A stretch of DNA of 33,539 nt from CAYYNP01 sp964472545 (GTDB lineage: Bacteria > Planctomycetota > Planctomycetia > Pirellulales > Thermoguttaceae), in contig CAYYNP010000079.1 in NCBI GenBank assembly GCA_964472545.1, positions 1 to 33,539 of the forward strand, in the 5' to 3' direction. The notes under the pieces were generated by a model. The model was given only the letters and a program-made list of their open reading frames with translations, was not told the DNA's origin and did not search any database. The translations under genes were made by a program, and so were the position numbers. This document shows positions 8,169 to 14,811 of the stretch, in pieces. Within the stretch, counting starts at the first letter, position 1, and each line of letters opens with the position of its first letter.

Positions 8169-9059
8169 ATGCCGATCGAACTGAACTGTCCCCGCTGCAA
8201 GAAGCTACTGTCGGTGCCGAAGAAGAAGGCCGGCGGCTACGCGAATTGTCCGCACTGCCAGGGTCGGTTGTGGGTACCGGAGGAGACCGCGAAGGCGACA
8301 CGCGAAACCAGGGCGGCGAAGTCGACCGCTCCGACGCCCCCAACGCCGCCGTCGCCCGCTCAGCCGCCGGCGAATCCCGTCGCGCCACCAACGTCGGCTT
8401 CGCCGCCTGCTGCCGGGGCCACGACATCGGTCGCCCGAACGCCACCGCCACCCCCGTCACCAACACCATCTGTCGACCCCCGATCGGCTCCTTCACCAAC
8501 GTCCACCCCGACCACGCCCACGCCGTCGACCTCCGCGCCACAAGCCACCACCGCCGGCCGCAAGGTGGCCCGCTTCATCACCGCCGACTCGGCCGAATCG
8601 AAGCTGACCGTGGCCGCCGATGGCCAGCTCCCGGAGTTGAAGCTCCAGGAAGGCGACAAGAAGGAAAAGGTCGAAGCCGACGAATCGACCGGCGTCAATC
8701 CGCTGGTGCTCTTCGGATTGATCACGCTGAGCGTCGTGATGTCGATTGCGTTGGCGCTGTGGAACCCCGATTCCGAGAGCACGCAGACACGCCGCGAGAA
8801 GGCGGCTGCGCGGGATGAAATTGCGGCGCACTACTTCGGCGACTTCGATGACGAAGAGCCGCTTGAGCGATACCAGGAGGTGCTTCGTGAAGCCCGCCGC
8901 GCCTATGCCCGCGGCGACCTCAAGGCCGAACGACGCCACTATCGCGAAGTACTCGATCTGCTGCGGATGGAACGCAAGCCGGGCGAAAAGGGAGTCACCG
9001 GCAGCTACAAGCGCGACAAGGAACTCCAGGACCATATCATCATCCTCTTGAAAGACTGA
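8169..9059 (+). CDS. Zinc-ribbon, single-pass membrane protein
   Basis: 296 residues. The N-terminus is a zinc ribbon with two CPxC knuckles (CPRC at about 7-10 and CPHC at about 27-30), each followed by an L.VP motif. This is the small zinc-finger type common at the N-terminus of planctomycete membrane proteins. Residues about 45-130 are a Pro/Thr/Ala/Ser-rich linker, likely disordered. One membrane helix lies at about 178-199 (PLVLFGLITLSVVMSIALAL). A highly charged C-terminal domain follows with helical character (residues about 205-296) and may be exported. AGGA lies 5 bases upstream of the ATG. Its place between tadC and the kinase suggests a link with one of them, but I cannot assign a function. 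Confidence 0.85.
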   Translation: MPIELNCPRCKKLLSVPKKKAGGYANCPHCQGRLWVPEETAKATRETRAAKSTAPTPPTPPSPAQPPANPVAPPTSASPPAAGATTSVARTPPPPPSPTPSVDPRSAPSPTSTPTTPTPSTSAPQATTAGRKVARFITADSAESKLTVAADGQLPELKLQEGDKKEKVEADESTGVNPLVLFGLITLSVVMSIALALWNPDSESTQTRREKAAARDEIAAHYFGDFDDEEPLERYQEVLREARRAYARGDLKAERRHYREVLDLLRMERKPGEKGVTGSYKRDKELQDHIIILLKD

Positions 9060-9098
9060 CCGCCGCAGCGCACCGCCACGCGCGGCCGAGGACGAACG

Positions 9099-12000
9099 AT
9101 GGATCTCACCTCGCGATACGAACTCGTCGACACCATCGCCAGCGGCGATTTTGCCGTGGTCTATCGGGCACGCGACCGCGAACTGGGCCGCGAGGTGGCC
9201 ATCAAGCAGATCCACCAGCAGTTCCTCGCCGACCAGAAGACGCTCGCCCGCTATTGGCAAGAGGCCCAACTCCTGGCCTCGCTGCAACATCCCAACGTGC
9301 TGACGATCTACGACGTCGTGCGGCCGCGGGGTTGGCTGATCCTGGAATTGATGCGGGGCAATTTGCAGCAGATCGCCGGCGGCGCGCCACTGGATTTGGA
9401 CTTTTTGCGGACGGCTCTGGTCGGCTCGCTCAATGCCTTGCAATTCCTCCACGACAACGGCGTGATCCACGGCGACGTCAAGCCGACCAACCTGCTGGTC
9501 GATCGGCGCAACCGCGTTGTCTTGGGCGATTTTGGGCTGGCCCGGCGTGCCAGCAGCGACGAGGGCAGTCTGCTCAAGGGCACCACGAAGTATATGGCCC
9601 CGGAGTTGGTCTCCGATCAGTTCGGGGCAGTGGGCCCGTCGAGCGATCTCTACTCGCTGGGCTTCTCGGCCTATGAGTTGATGTGCGGAGAGCAGTTCGA
9701 GACGCTCTTCCCCACGCTGAGCACCTTCGGGCGCGACCAACAGATCGCCTGGATGATGTGGCACGCCGCGGCCGATCAGGGCTTGCCGAAGATCGGCCGC
9801 GTGCTCGAGGGCGTGCCGGACGACGTGGCCCGGGTGATCCAGCGGCTGGTCGTCAAGGATCAGGCCCGCCGATACCACGACGCCAGCGAGGCGCTGGCCG
9901 ACCTTCGCCACGACAGCACGGCGATCGACGCCCCGCCCGTCGAAGACCCGGCAGCTATCGAGGCGGCCAATGCCGCGGCGCGGCGGAAGCAGCGGATGCG
10001 ATTCGGGGCCGTGTTGGCGGTGGCCTTTTCGTTGGTGCTCAGCCTGGCGATGCTCTTCTCCGAGCCGGAAAAGCCGCCCGAAAAGGAGCCGCCGAAGCCG
10101 ATCGCCGGCGTGGTCGCGAACGTCTATCTCGAAGAGCACAAGCTGGAGTTGACGCTGCCCGACGGGGGGCTGAAGGACGTGCGGCTGACGCCCGACGCGT
10201 TGGCTGTTTGGATCAACGACGCCAAGAGTTCCCCGCGGCACCTGGCCCCCGGCGACGAGGTGACCGTGACGATCGTCGACGGGATCACCGAGATCCGCGC
10301 CTCTCGGCCCGTGGGCGACGCCGGCATGGTGGCCTCCGTGCTGCGCGATCAGGGCCGCTTTACGCTCACCGTGGCCGAGGGCGACCGGCAGCGAGAGATC
10401 GTGATCGAAGTGCTCACCGATCTCGTGATCACGCTGAACCGTGGGCTGGGCGTGCCGCGGGGGCCGTTTACGCTGGCCGAGTTGCTGCCGGGCGACCGGG
10501 TGGCCGTGTTCCATAAACCGGCCGAAGGCGGCCATCGTGTGGCCACGTCGATGCGCGTCGACCGCGAGGTGGCCTTTGCCGGGCGGCTGCGCGAAGTGCT
10601 GCCGAAGCGGGGCAGCCCGACCGAGGGCGTGTTGCGCGTGGAACCGGACGGCATCGCCGCCACCGCCGCCGACGCCGCGTTGATCGAGTTGCCCTTCTCC
10701 GGCACCTGCCGCGTCACGCTCAACGGGCGCAGCCTGATCGACGACCGCCCGCCGAAACTCAGCGACCTGCTGCCCGGCGATCGGGTCACCGTGCGACACG
10801 ACGTGCGAGTCACGGGTGTCGACGCACAGCGGACGATCCGCGAGTCGGGCACCATCCAAACGGTCCACTACGGCGACAATACGCTCGACGTGCTGGTCAA
10901 AGGCAATCCGCAGCCGACCGTCTTCGTCGTCGGCCCGGGCTGTGAAATCACGCTGGAAGACAAGCCGGTGAAGCTGGCCGACCTGCGCGACGGCGATTCG
11001 GTGCGGATCGAGCACGCGTCGATCGACGTGGCCAATCCGGCGGCCCTGCGCGTGGTGGCTTCGCGGCTGGCCGATCAGAGCCGTTGGGCCATTCTGATCG
11101 CCGTGGAAAACTACGACGACCCGGCGCTGCCGAAGCTGACTACGCCGCTGGCCGACGCCGGGCTGCTGCGCGACGTGCTGACCAGCCGCTATCGCGTGCC
11201 GATCCGCCAGGCGGCCGTGGCCGGCGACGACAACAAGCTGCCGTTGATGGACCGCGTTTCCCGCGAACTGGCCAAGGCGGCTCCGGGCGACAGCGTGATC
11301 GTCTACTTCGCCGGCCACGCCTTCCGCGACGACGACGGCACGGTTCACCTGGCCCCGAAGAACTTCGAGCTCGAGCAGCCCGACTCGACCGGCGTGCCAC
11401 TGCAGTGGCTGGCCGATCAGTTGGAGAACTGCCCGGCGTTGGACAAGTTGCTGTTGTTAGACGCCGCCCACGCGGGTGCCGACCTGTCGAAACAGCCTTC
11501 CAGCGCCGAGATGATCGAGACGCTCGACCACCTGCCCAATCGCGGCCCGTTCCGTTCGTCCAGCGCGATCGCAAGCTGTCAGACGGGCCAGCAGGGGCTC
11601 GTTTCCGCCGAGCAAGGCCACGGGCTATTTGCCTGGCAACTCAGTCAGGCGTATTCCGGCCAGGCGGACAAGAATCGCGACGGGCGGCTGGAACCGGTCG
11701 AGCTGTTCGAGCATCTGCGGCCGGCGATTTCCGCCGCCGCCGGGCAACTTGCCGGCAGCCAAACCCCACGCCTCTTCTCGCCCGACGACCGGCCGCCGCG
11801 GCTGACCGAAGACGCCAAGGAGGCCATCCGCAGACTGGCCGTCGGCTTGCAGCGGAGTTCGATCGATCTGCCGACGGTGAAAATGCAGTACGAAGAGGCG
11901 GCCGCGCTGTCCGGCGAAGAGCCCGAGCCGCGGCTGTTATACGGCATGTTGTTGCTGCGCGATTACCGGCTCCGCGACGAGGCACTGGCCCATTTCGAGG

Positions 12001-12479
12001 AATTGCGGATCCGCTATCCCGAGATGCTGCTGCCGTCGCAGGGGCTGGTCTGGGCCCACTTCATGCGCCGCAACTACAACTCGGGCGTGGCCCAACTCCG
12101 CGAGATGATCGCCGGTGTGCCGAAACCGAAGAAGCCGAACGAACCCTATCCCGAGACGGTCCGCGAGGCGTTTCAATGGGCGGGCCAGCTTCGTGAGTTC
12201 GCCGCCGGCGCGCCGGAGGAGTTCCGGCTGCCCGATGCGTCGGCGCTGGCAGACATCGACACGGCCGCGGCCGAACACGGCGGCCCGATGGCGGCGGCCT
12301 ACACGGAGGGGAGGGCTCGATCGAGGGCGATCCTCGACGACTTCGACCGCCGGATCGCCGCGCCGCCGCCAGGTGTCTTGCCGGAGAAGCTGAAGATCGA
12401 CAAGCGGCAACTCTCGCCCCGGTACGCCGAATTCCCGTTCGGCGCCGCCGAGGCGATCCTGGCCGGATTGGACGGATAG
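9099..12479 (+). CDS. Transmembrane Ser/Thr kinase with four beta repeats and an inactive caspase-like domain
   Basis: 1126 residues. The kinase domain covers about 7-280: Gly loop SGDFAVVYRARD, Lys36 in VAIK, His124-Gly-Asp126 (HGDVKPTN; the usual HRD Arg is Gly), Asp144 in DFGLA, and an APE motif, so the core catalytic residues are present. A membrane helix follows at about 300-322. Residues about 334-655 hold four related segments, each with a PGD-type turn (near 382, 463, 557 and 629). A caspase/peptidase C14 fold starts near 665 (ILIAVENYDD) with His740 in YFAGHA. The second catalytic motif, normally DACHSG, reads DAAHAG (788-793), so Ala790 stands where the nucleophilic Cys is expected and peptidase activity is unlikely. 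A helical, TPR-like tail covers about 900-1126. GAGG precedes the ATG by 7 bases. It is last in the Tad operon; phosphorylation of pilus parts read by FHA-CpaF is an inference. Confidence 0.92.
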   Translation: MDLTSRYELVDTIASGDFAVVYRARDRELGREVAIKQIHQQFLADQKTLARYWQEAQLLASLQHPNVLTIYDVVRPRGWLILELMRGNLQQIAGGAPLDLDFLRTALVGSLNALQFLHDNGVIHGDVKPTNLLVDRRNRVVLGDFGLARRASSDEGSLLKGTTKYMAPELVSDQFGAVGPSSDLYSLGFSAYELMCGEQFETLFPTLSTFGRDQQIAWMMWHAAADQGLPKIGRVLEGVPDDVARVIQRLVVKDQARRYHDASEALADLRHDSTAIDAPPVEDPAAIEAANAAARRKQRMRFGAVLAVAFSLVLSLAMLFSEPEKPPEKEPPKPIAGVVANVYLEEHKLELTLPDGGLKDVRLTPDALAVWINDAKSSPRHLAPGDEVTVTIVDGITEIRASRPVGDAGMVASVLRDQGRFTLTVAEGDRQREIVIEVLTDLVITLNRGLGVPRGPFTLAELLPGDRVAVFHKPAEGGHRVATSMRVDREVAFAGRLREVLPKRGSPTEGVLRVEPDGIAATAADAALIELPFSGTCRVTLNGRSLIDDRPPKLSDLLPGDRVTVRHDVRVTGVDAQRTIRESGTIQTVHYGDNTLDVLVKGNPQPTVFVVGPGCEITLEDKPVKLADLRDGDSVRIEHASIDVANPAALRVVASRLADQSRWAILIAVENYDDPALPKLTTPLADAGLLRDVLTSRYRVPIRQAAVAGDDNKLPLMDRVSRELAKAAPGDSVIVYFAGHAFRDDDGTVHLAPKNFELEQPDSTGVPLQWLADQLENCPALDKLLLLDAAHAGADLSKQPSSAEMIETLDHLPNRGPFRSSSAIASCQTGQQGLVSAEQGHGLFAWQLSQAYSGQADKNRDGRLEPVELFEHLRPAISAAAGQLAGSQTPRLFSPDDRPPRLTEDAKEAIRRLAVGLQRSSIDLPTVKMQYEEAAALSGEEPEPRLLYGMLLLRDYRLRDEALAHFEELRIRYPEMLLPSQGLVWAHFMRRNYNSGVAQLREMIAGVPKPKKPNEPYPETVREAFQWAGQLREFAAGAPEEFRLPDASALADIDTAAAEHGGPMAAAYTEGRARSRAILDDFDRRIAAPPPGVLPEKLKIDKRQLSPRYAEFPFGAAEAILAGLDG

Positions 12480-12483
12480 TAAT

Positions 12484-12539
12484 AGTAGTCGTCTCGCTCC
12501 GCGAGACGAAACGACATCTCGCGGAGCGAGATGACTACT
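12484..12539. repeat. Inverted repeat, 23-bp arms, double hairpin
   Basis: Arms at 12484-12506 and 12517-12539 are complementary with one mismatch around a 10-base spacer. Each arm is itself a small hairpin (TCTCG-N5-CGAGA), so the element can form one long stem or two short ones. It starts 5 bp after the kinase stop, and TTT follows the right arm, so it could end or stabilise the operon transcript. It may equally be one copy of a dispersed genomic repeat. Confidence 0.85.
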
Positions 12540-12586
12540 TTGGGAACCTCGCCAAAGCACTGCCTTCGACCGAAAGGAAACCCTCA

Positions 12587-13033
12587 ATGAAGACAACTCA
12601 AGGACGCCTTGGCCGCGTGTTCGTAATCCGTCTGGAGCACGGCGACGTGATGCCGAAGTGTATCGAAGATTTTGCCGCCGAGCAGGGCGTTTCAGTGGCC
12701 CAAGTGGTGATGATGGGCGGTGTCGACGGCGGCCAACTCGTGGTCGGGCCGCGCGTTTCGGAAGAACGCCCGCCGGACCCAATGCTGTTGCCGATCGACG
12801 GGGCCCACGAGACGGTTGCCGTCGGCGTGATGGCCCCCGACGAAGACGGCCGCCCCGTGCTGCACATCCACGGCGCGTTGGGTCGCTCCGGCAGCACGAT
12901 CACCGGCTGCATGCGATCCGGCGTGTCGGCCTGGGTCGTTGGCGAGGTGATCCTGCAGGAGATCCTCGACACCAGCGCCGCGCGCCGCTTAGACGCCGAA
13001 AGCGGCTTTGTACTGCTGCAGCCGGAACCGTAA
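12587..13033 (+). CDS. PPC/DUF296-domain protein
   Basis: 148 residues, the size of a single PPC (DUF296) domain. Visible signatures are the N-terminal RLEHGDVMPKCIEDFAAE, an internal VVMMGGVDGGQLVVGP strand-turn, and the conserved HIHGALGRSG followed by a C-terminal GEVILQEI. These match the bacterial stand-alone form of the domain found with AT-hooks in plant DNA-binding proteins. Bacterial members form trimers, and the clustered His residues may bind metal; their cellular role is not settled. AAAGGA lies 7 bases before the ATG. The gene sits between two inverted repeats and is probably transcribed on its own or by read-through from the kinase. Confidence 0.85.
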   Translation: MKTTQGRLGRVFVIRLEHGDVMPKCIEDFAAEQGVSVAQVVMMGGVDGGQLVVGPRVSEERPPDPMLLPIDGAHETVAVGVMAPDEDGRPVLHIHGALGRSGSTITGCMRSGVSAWVVGEVILQEILDTSAARRLDAESGFVLLQPEP

Positions 13034-13056
13034 CCGCCATCGACGGCGCTTTTCGC

Positions 13057-13149
13057 TAGCCGTGGGCGGAAGCCCCCGGACGGACGGCGCCGCGGTCGAT
13101 GTGGGCACCTTGAAACGGCCGACTCTCCGGGGGCTTCCGCCCTCGGCTA
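13057..13149. repeat. Inverted repeat, 24-bp arms, between convergent genes
   Basis: Arms at 13057-13080 and 13126-13149 are complementary with one mismatch; the core is GGGCGGAAGCCCCCGGA and its complement, with a 45-base centre. It lies 24 bp after the PPC stop and 12 bp from the SET-gene stop on the other strand, so it could serve as a two-way terminator. Its sequence is unrelated to the repeats at 12484 and 14612. Confidence 0.85.
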
Positions 13150-13160
13150 TTTGTTGCGGT

Positions 13161-13592
13161 CTAGCCAATCCACTCGATCTCTTCCTCGGCCACGATCCAC
13201 CCGCGGCACCCCAGGCTGCCGCAGGTGCACGGGATGGCCCCCTCGGCCGGCCAGCCGTAGTCGATAGTCACCTGTTCGCCCGGGTCGATTTCTGCCAGGG
13301 CCTCGACCCAGACCTCGGTTTCCCCCGGCGAGCCGTCTTCCTGCTTCGGTTGCCAGTGGACCAGCGCCGCGTTGGGGTGGCAACTGTGGTTCATGTATCG
13401 GAACGGGGCCCACGGCTCCAGGCCGTACCGTTCGTCGAGTTCGATGATGTAGTCCGACTCGTAATGCGGATCGTCGATCTTCACACCGCGAATCCGCCCG
13501 ATCGCCTCGTGCGGCAAGAACTGCCGGCCGGCAAATACGCCACGGCCCGTCTGTGAAGGTCCGACCCAAACTCTCTCGATTCCACGTTCCAT
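13161..13592 (-). CDS. Small SET-domain protein (possible lysine methyltransferase)
   Basis: 143 residues from the ATG at 13592. The frame is open up to 13874, but a strong promoter at 13690-13718 and the absence of any ATG, GTG or TTG start codon between its likely start site and 13592 fix this Met. SET hallmarks are present: GRGVFAG near 17-22, NHSCHPN at 68-74 (S-adenosylmethionine binding/pseudoknot), DYGW at 111-114, and a post-SET Cys cluster C122-x-C124-x4-C129 that usually binds zinc with the NHSC Cys. The protein is little more than the catalytic core, as in bacterial SET proteins. The target is unknown. It is convergent with the PPC gene across an inverted repeat and divergent from yceH. 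Confidence 0.9.
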   Translation of the reverse strand: MERGIERVWVGPSQTGRGVFAGRQFLPHEAIGRIRGVKIDDPHYESDYIIELDERYGLEPWAPFRYMNHSCHPNAALVHWQPKQEDGSPGETEVWVEALAEIDPGEQVTIDYGWPAEGAIPCTCGSLGCRGWIVAEEEIEWIG

Positions 13593-13664
13593 CTCTGCCG
13601 CTGAGGTCCTTTCTTCGGCTGCGCTGTCTGCTTTTGCCGAGGTCGCCGTCTTTTGGCGACTGTC

Positions 13665-13693
13665 TTGAAGTCGATCGTAAAACCTGGTAAATA
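13665..13693 (+). promoter_or_regulatory. Weak candidate promoter for yceH
   Basis: TTGAAG at 13665-13670, a 17-base spacer, then TAAATA at 13688-13693. The match to consensus is modest. It overlaps the -10 of the divergent SET promoter, so the two could exclude each other. Confidence 0.2.
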
Positions 13694-13718
13694 TACGCAG
13701 CGCGCCGCGCCTTGTCAA
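13690..13718 (-). promoter_or_regulatory. Strong sigma70-type promoter for the SET gene
   Basis: On the minus strand, TTGACA (13718-13713) is followed by a 17-base spacer and TATATT (13695-13690). This gives a perfect -35 and a 5/6 -10 at ideal spacing. Transcription would start near 13683, leaving about 90 bases of leader before the ATG at 13592. Confidence 0.65.
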
Positions 13719-13758
13719 TGAGTTCGGTTGCCCGCAGACCTCACGGAAGGAAAACCGC

Positions 13759-14580
13759 ATGACGGAGTCCGATTCGAATACGCCCGCGGCCGAGCAGGCG
13801 TCGCCGCGTTGGCAGCCGCTGAGCTCGATCGACCGCCGCGTGGCCGGCGTATTGATCGAAAAGGCCAAAACCACGCCCGACGGCTACCCGATGTCGCTCA
13901 ACGCGGTCCGCACCGCGTGCAACCAGAAGAGCAATCGGGCGCCGGTGATGGGTCTCGAAGTGGAAGACATCGAGGAATCGCTCGAACGGTTGCGCGAGTT
14001 GGGTGCCGTGGGGATGATCGAGGGCTACGGCCGCGTGGTGAAGTACCGTCACTATCTCTACGATTGGCTCGGCGTCGACAAGGTCGAGATCGCCGTGATG
14101 GCCGAGTTGCTGCTGCGGGGAGCCCAAACCCAAGGCGAACTCCGCGGCCGCGCCGCCCGCATGGAACCGATCCGCGATTTGGGCGAATTGCGGCCAGTCG
14201 TAGCGTCGCTGAAATCCAAGGGGTTGGTGATCCCGCTGACGCCCGAGGGACGCGGCCACGTGGTTACCCACGCGCTGTACAGGCCGCGGGAGTTGGAGAA
14301 TCTCCAGGCACAATACGCGGGCGCGGCGGCACCTGCGGCGCCATCGGCCTCTCCTGTGCCGGAAACGCCACACCCGGCAACGCCGCAACCGACAACTCCG
14401 CCACCGGCCGCTCCCGCGCCGGCGCCGCTGCAGACCGAAATCTTCGACGCGTTGCGCAAGGAAATCGGAGAACTGAGGTCCCAGGTGGCCCAGTTGCGCA
14501 GCGACGTAGACGACCTCTCCGCCGCTCAAGAGCGCACCGACGACGACCTACGCCAACTCCGCGATGCGCTGGGGGCGTGA
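13759..14580 (+). CDS. yceH: YceH family (DUF480) protein with coiled-coil tail
   Basis: 273 residues. The N-terminal 190 or so match the YceH/DUF480 family closely: RRVAGVLIEKAKTTPDGYP, the ACNQKSNRAPVM motif, and LLLRGAQTQGELRGRAARM near 116-136. The family forms two winged-helix-like domains and is of unsettled function. Here it carries an extra tail: a Pro/Ala/Thr-rich linker (about 195-225) and a heptad-patterned helix (about 228-273) likely to form a coiled coil; E. coli YceH lacks this and is shorter. GGAAGG stands 8 bases before the ATG. It is divergent from the SET gene and convergent with the peptidase gene, separated from the latter by a large palindrome. Confidence 0.93.
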   Translation: MTESDSNTPAAEQASPRWQPLSSIDRRVAGVLIEKAKTTPDGYPMSLNAVRTACNQKSNRAPVMGLEVEDIEESLERLRELGAVGMIEGYGRVVKYRHYLYDWLGVDKVEIAVMAELLLRGAQTQGELRGRAARMEPIRDLGELRPVVASLKSKGLVIPLTPEGRGHVVTHALYRPRELENLQAQYAGAAAPAAPSASPVPETPHPATPQPTTPPPAAPAPAPLQTEIFDALRKEIGELRSQVAQLRSDVDDLSAAQERTDDDLRQLRDALGA

Positions 14581-14663
14581 GTGCGCGACGCCGGTGGCAA
14601 GGTAGCTCCCGGGGTGGCTGGGGCAAAGCGCAGCGCGACCGTGGGCCGCAACCAAAGAAGCTG

Positions 14664-14699
14664 CCCCTGGTTCCCAAACTGGAGTTTGGGAACCAGGGG
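14664..14699. repeat. Inner hairpin, 17-bp perfect stem
   Basis: CCCCTGGTTCCCAAACT at 14664-14680 pairs perfectly with 14683-14699 around two bases. It lies inside the 14612-14799 element. No T-run follows on either strand. Confidence 0.85.
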
Positions 14700-14740
14700 G
14701 TAAAGCTTGCTCGGAAAACAGGCTTTCACGGGTTTGCAAT

Positions 14741-14781
14741 GCAGCGGTGCCCCAGTCATCTGCAACCTGGGGCACCGCTGC
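14741..14781. repeat. Inner hairpin, 15-bp perfect stem
   Basis: GCAGCGGTGCCCCAG at 14741-14755 pairs with 14767-14781 across an 11-base loop. Its right arm shares bases with the right outer arm (14776-14799), so the outer stem and this hairpin compete and cannot fully form together. Confidence 0.85.
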
Positions 14782-14811
14782 GCTTTGCCCCAGCCACCCG
14801 TCTGGCAAACG

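Larger units (their letters stand above)
14612..14799. repeat. 188-bp composite palindromic element, family A copy 1
   Basis: Perfect 24-bp outer arms at 14612-14635 and 14776-14799 begin with GGGTGGCTGGGG and end with its complement. They enclose two further hairpins (14664-14699 and 14741-14781). It fills the gap between the convergent yceH and peptidase genes and has no coding content. The same terminal core recurs at 19445 and 23198. It is probably a non-autonomous mobile or REP-like element that could also act as a two-way terminator. Confidence 0.9.

Noticed and set aside
8493..11348. Long minus-strand open frame (951 residues) opposite the kinase
   Set aside because: The kinase motifs on the + strand are unambiguous; the antisense product is Arg/His/Gly-rich with no domain pattern, as expected from high GC.
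13593..13874. Longer N-terminus for the SET protein
   Set aside because: It would include the promoter at 13690-13718 and overlap yceH; the extra residues match nothing.
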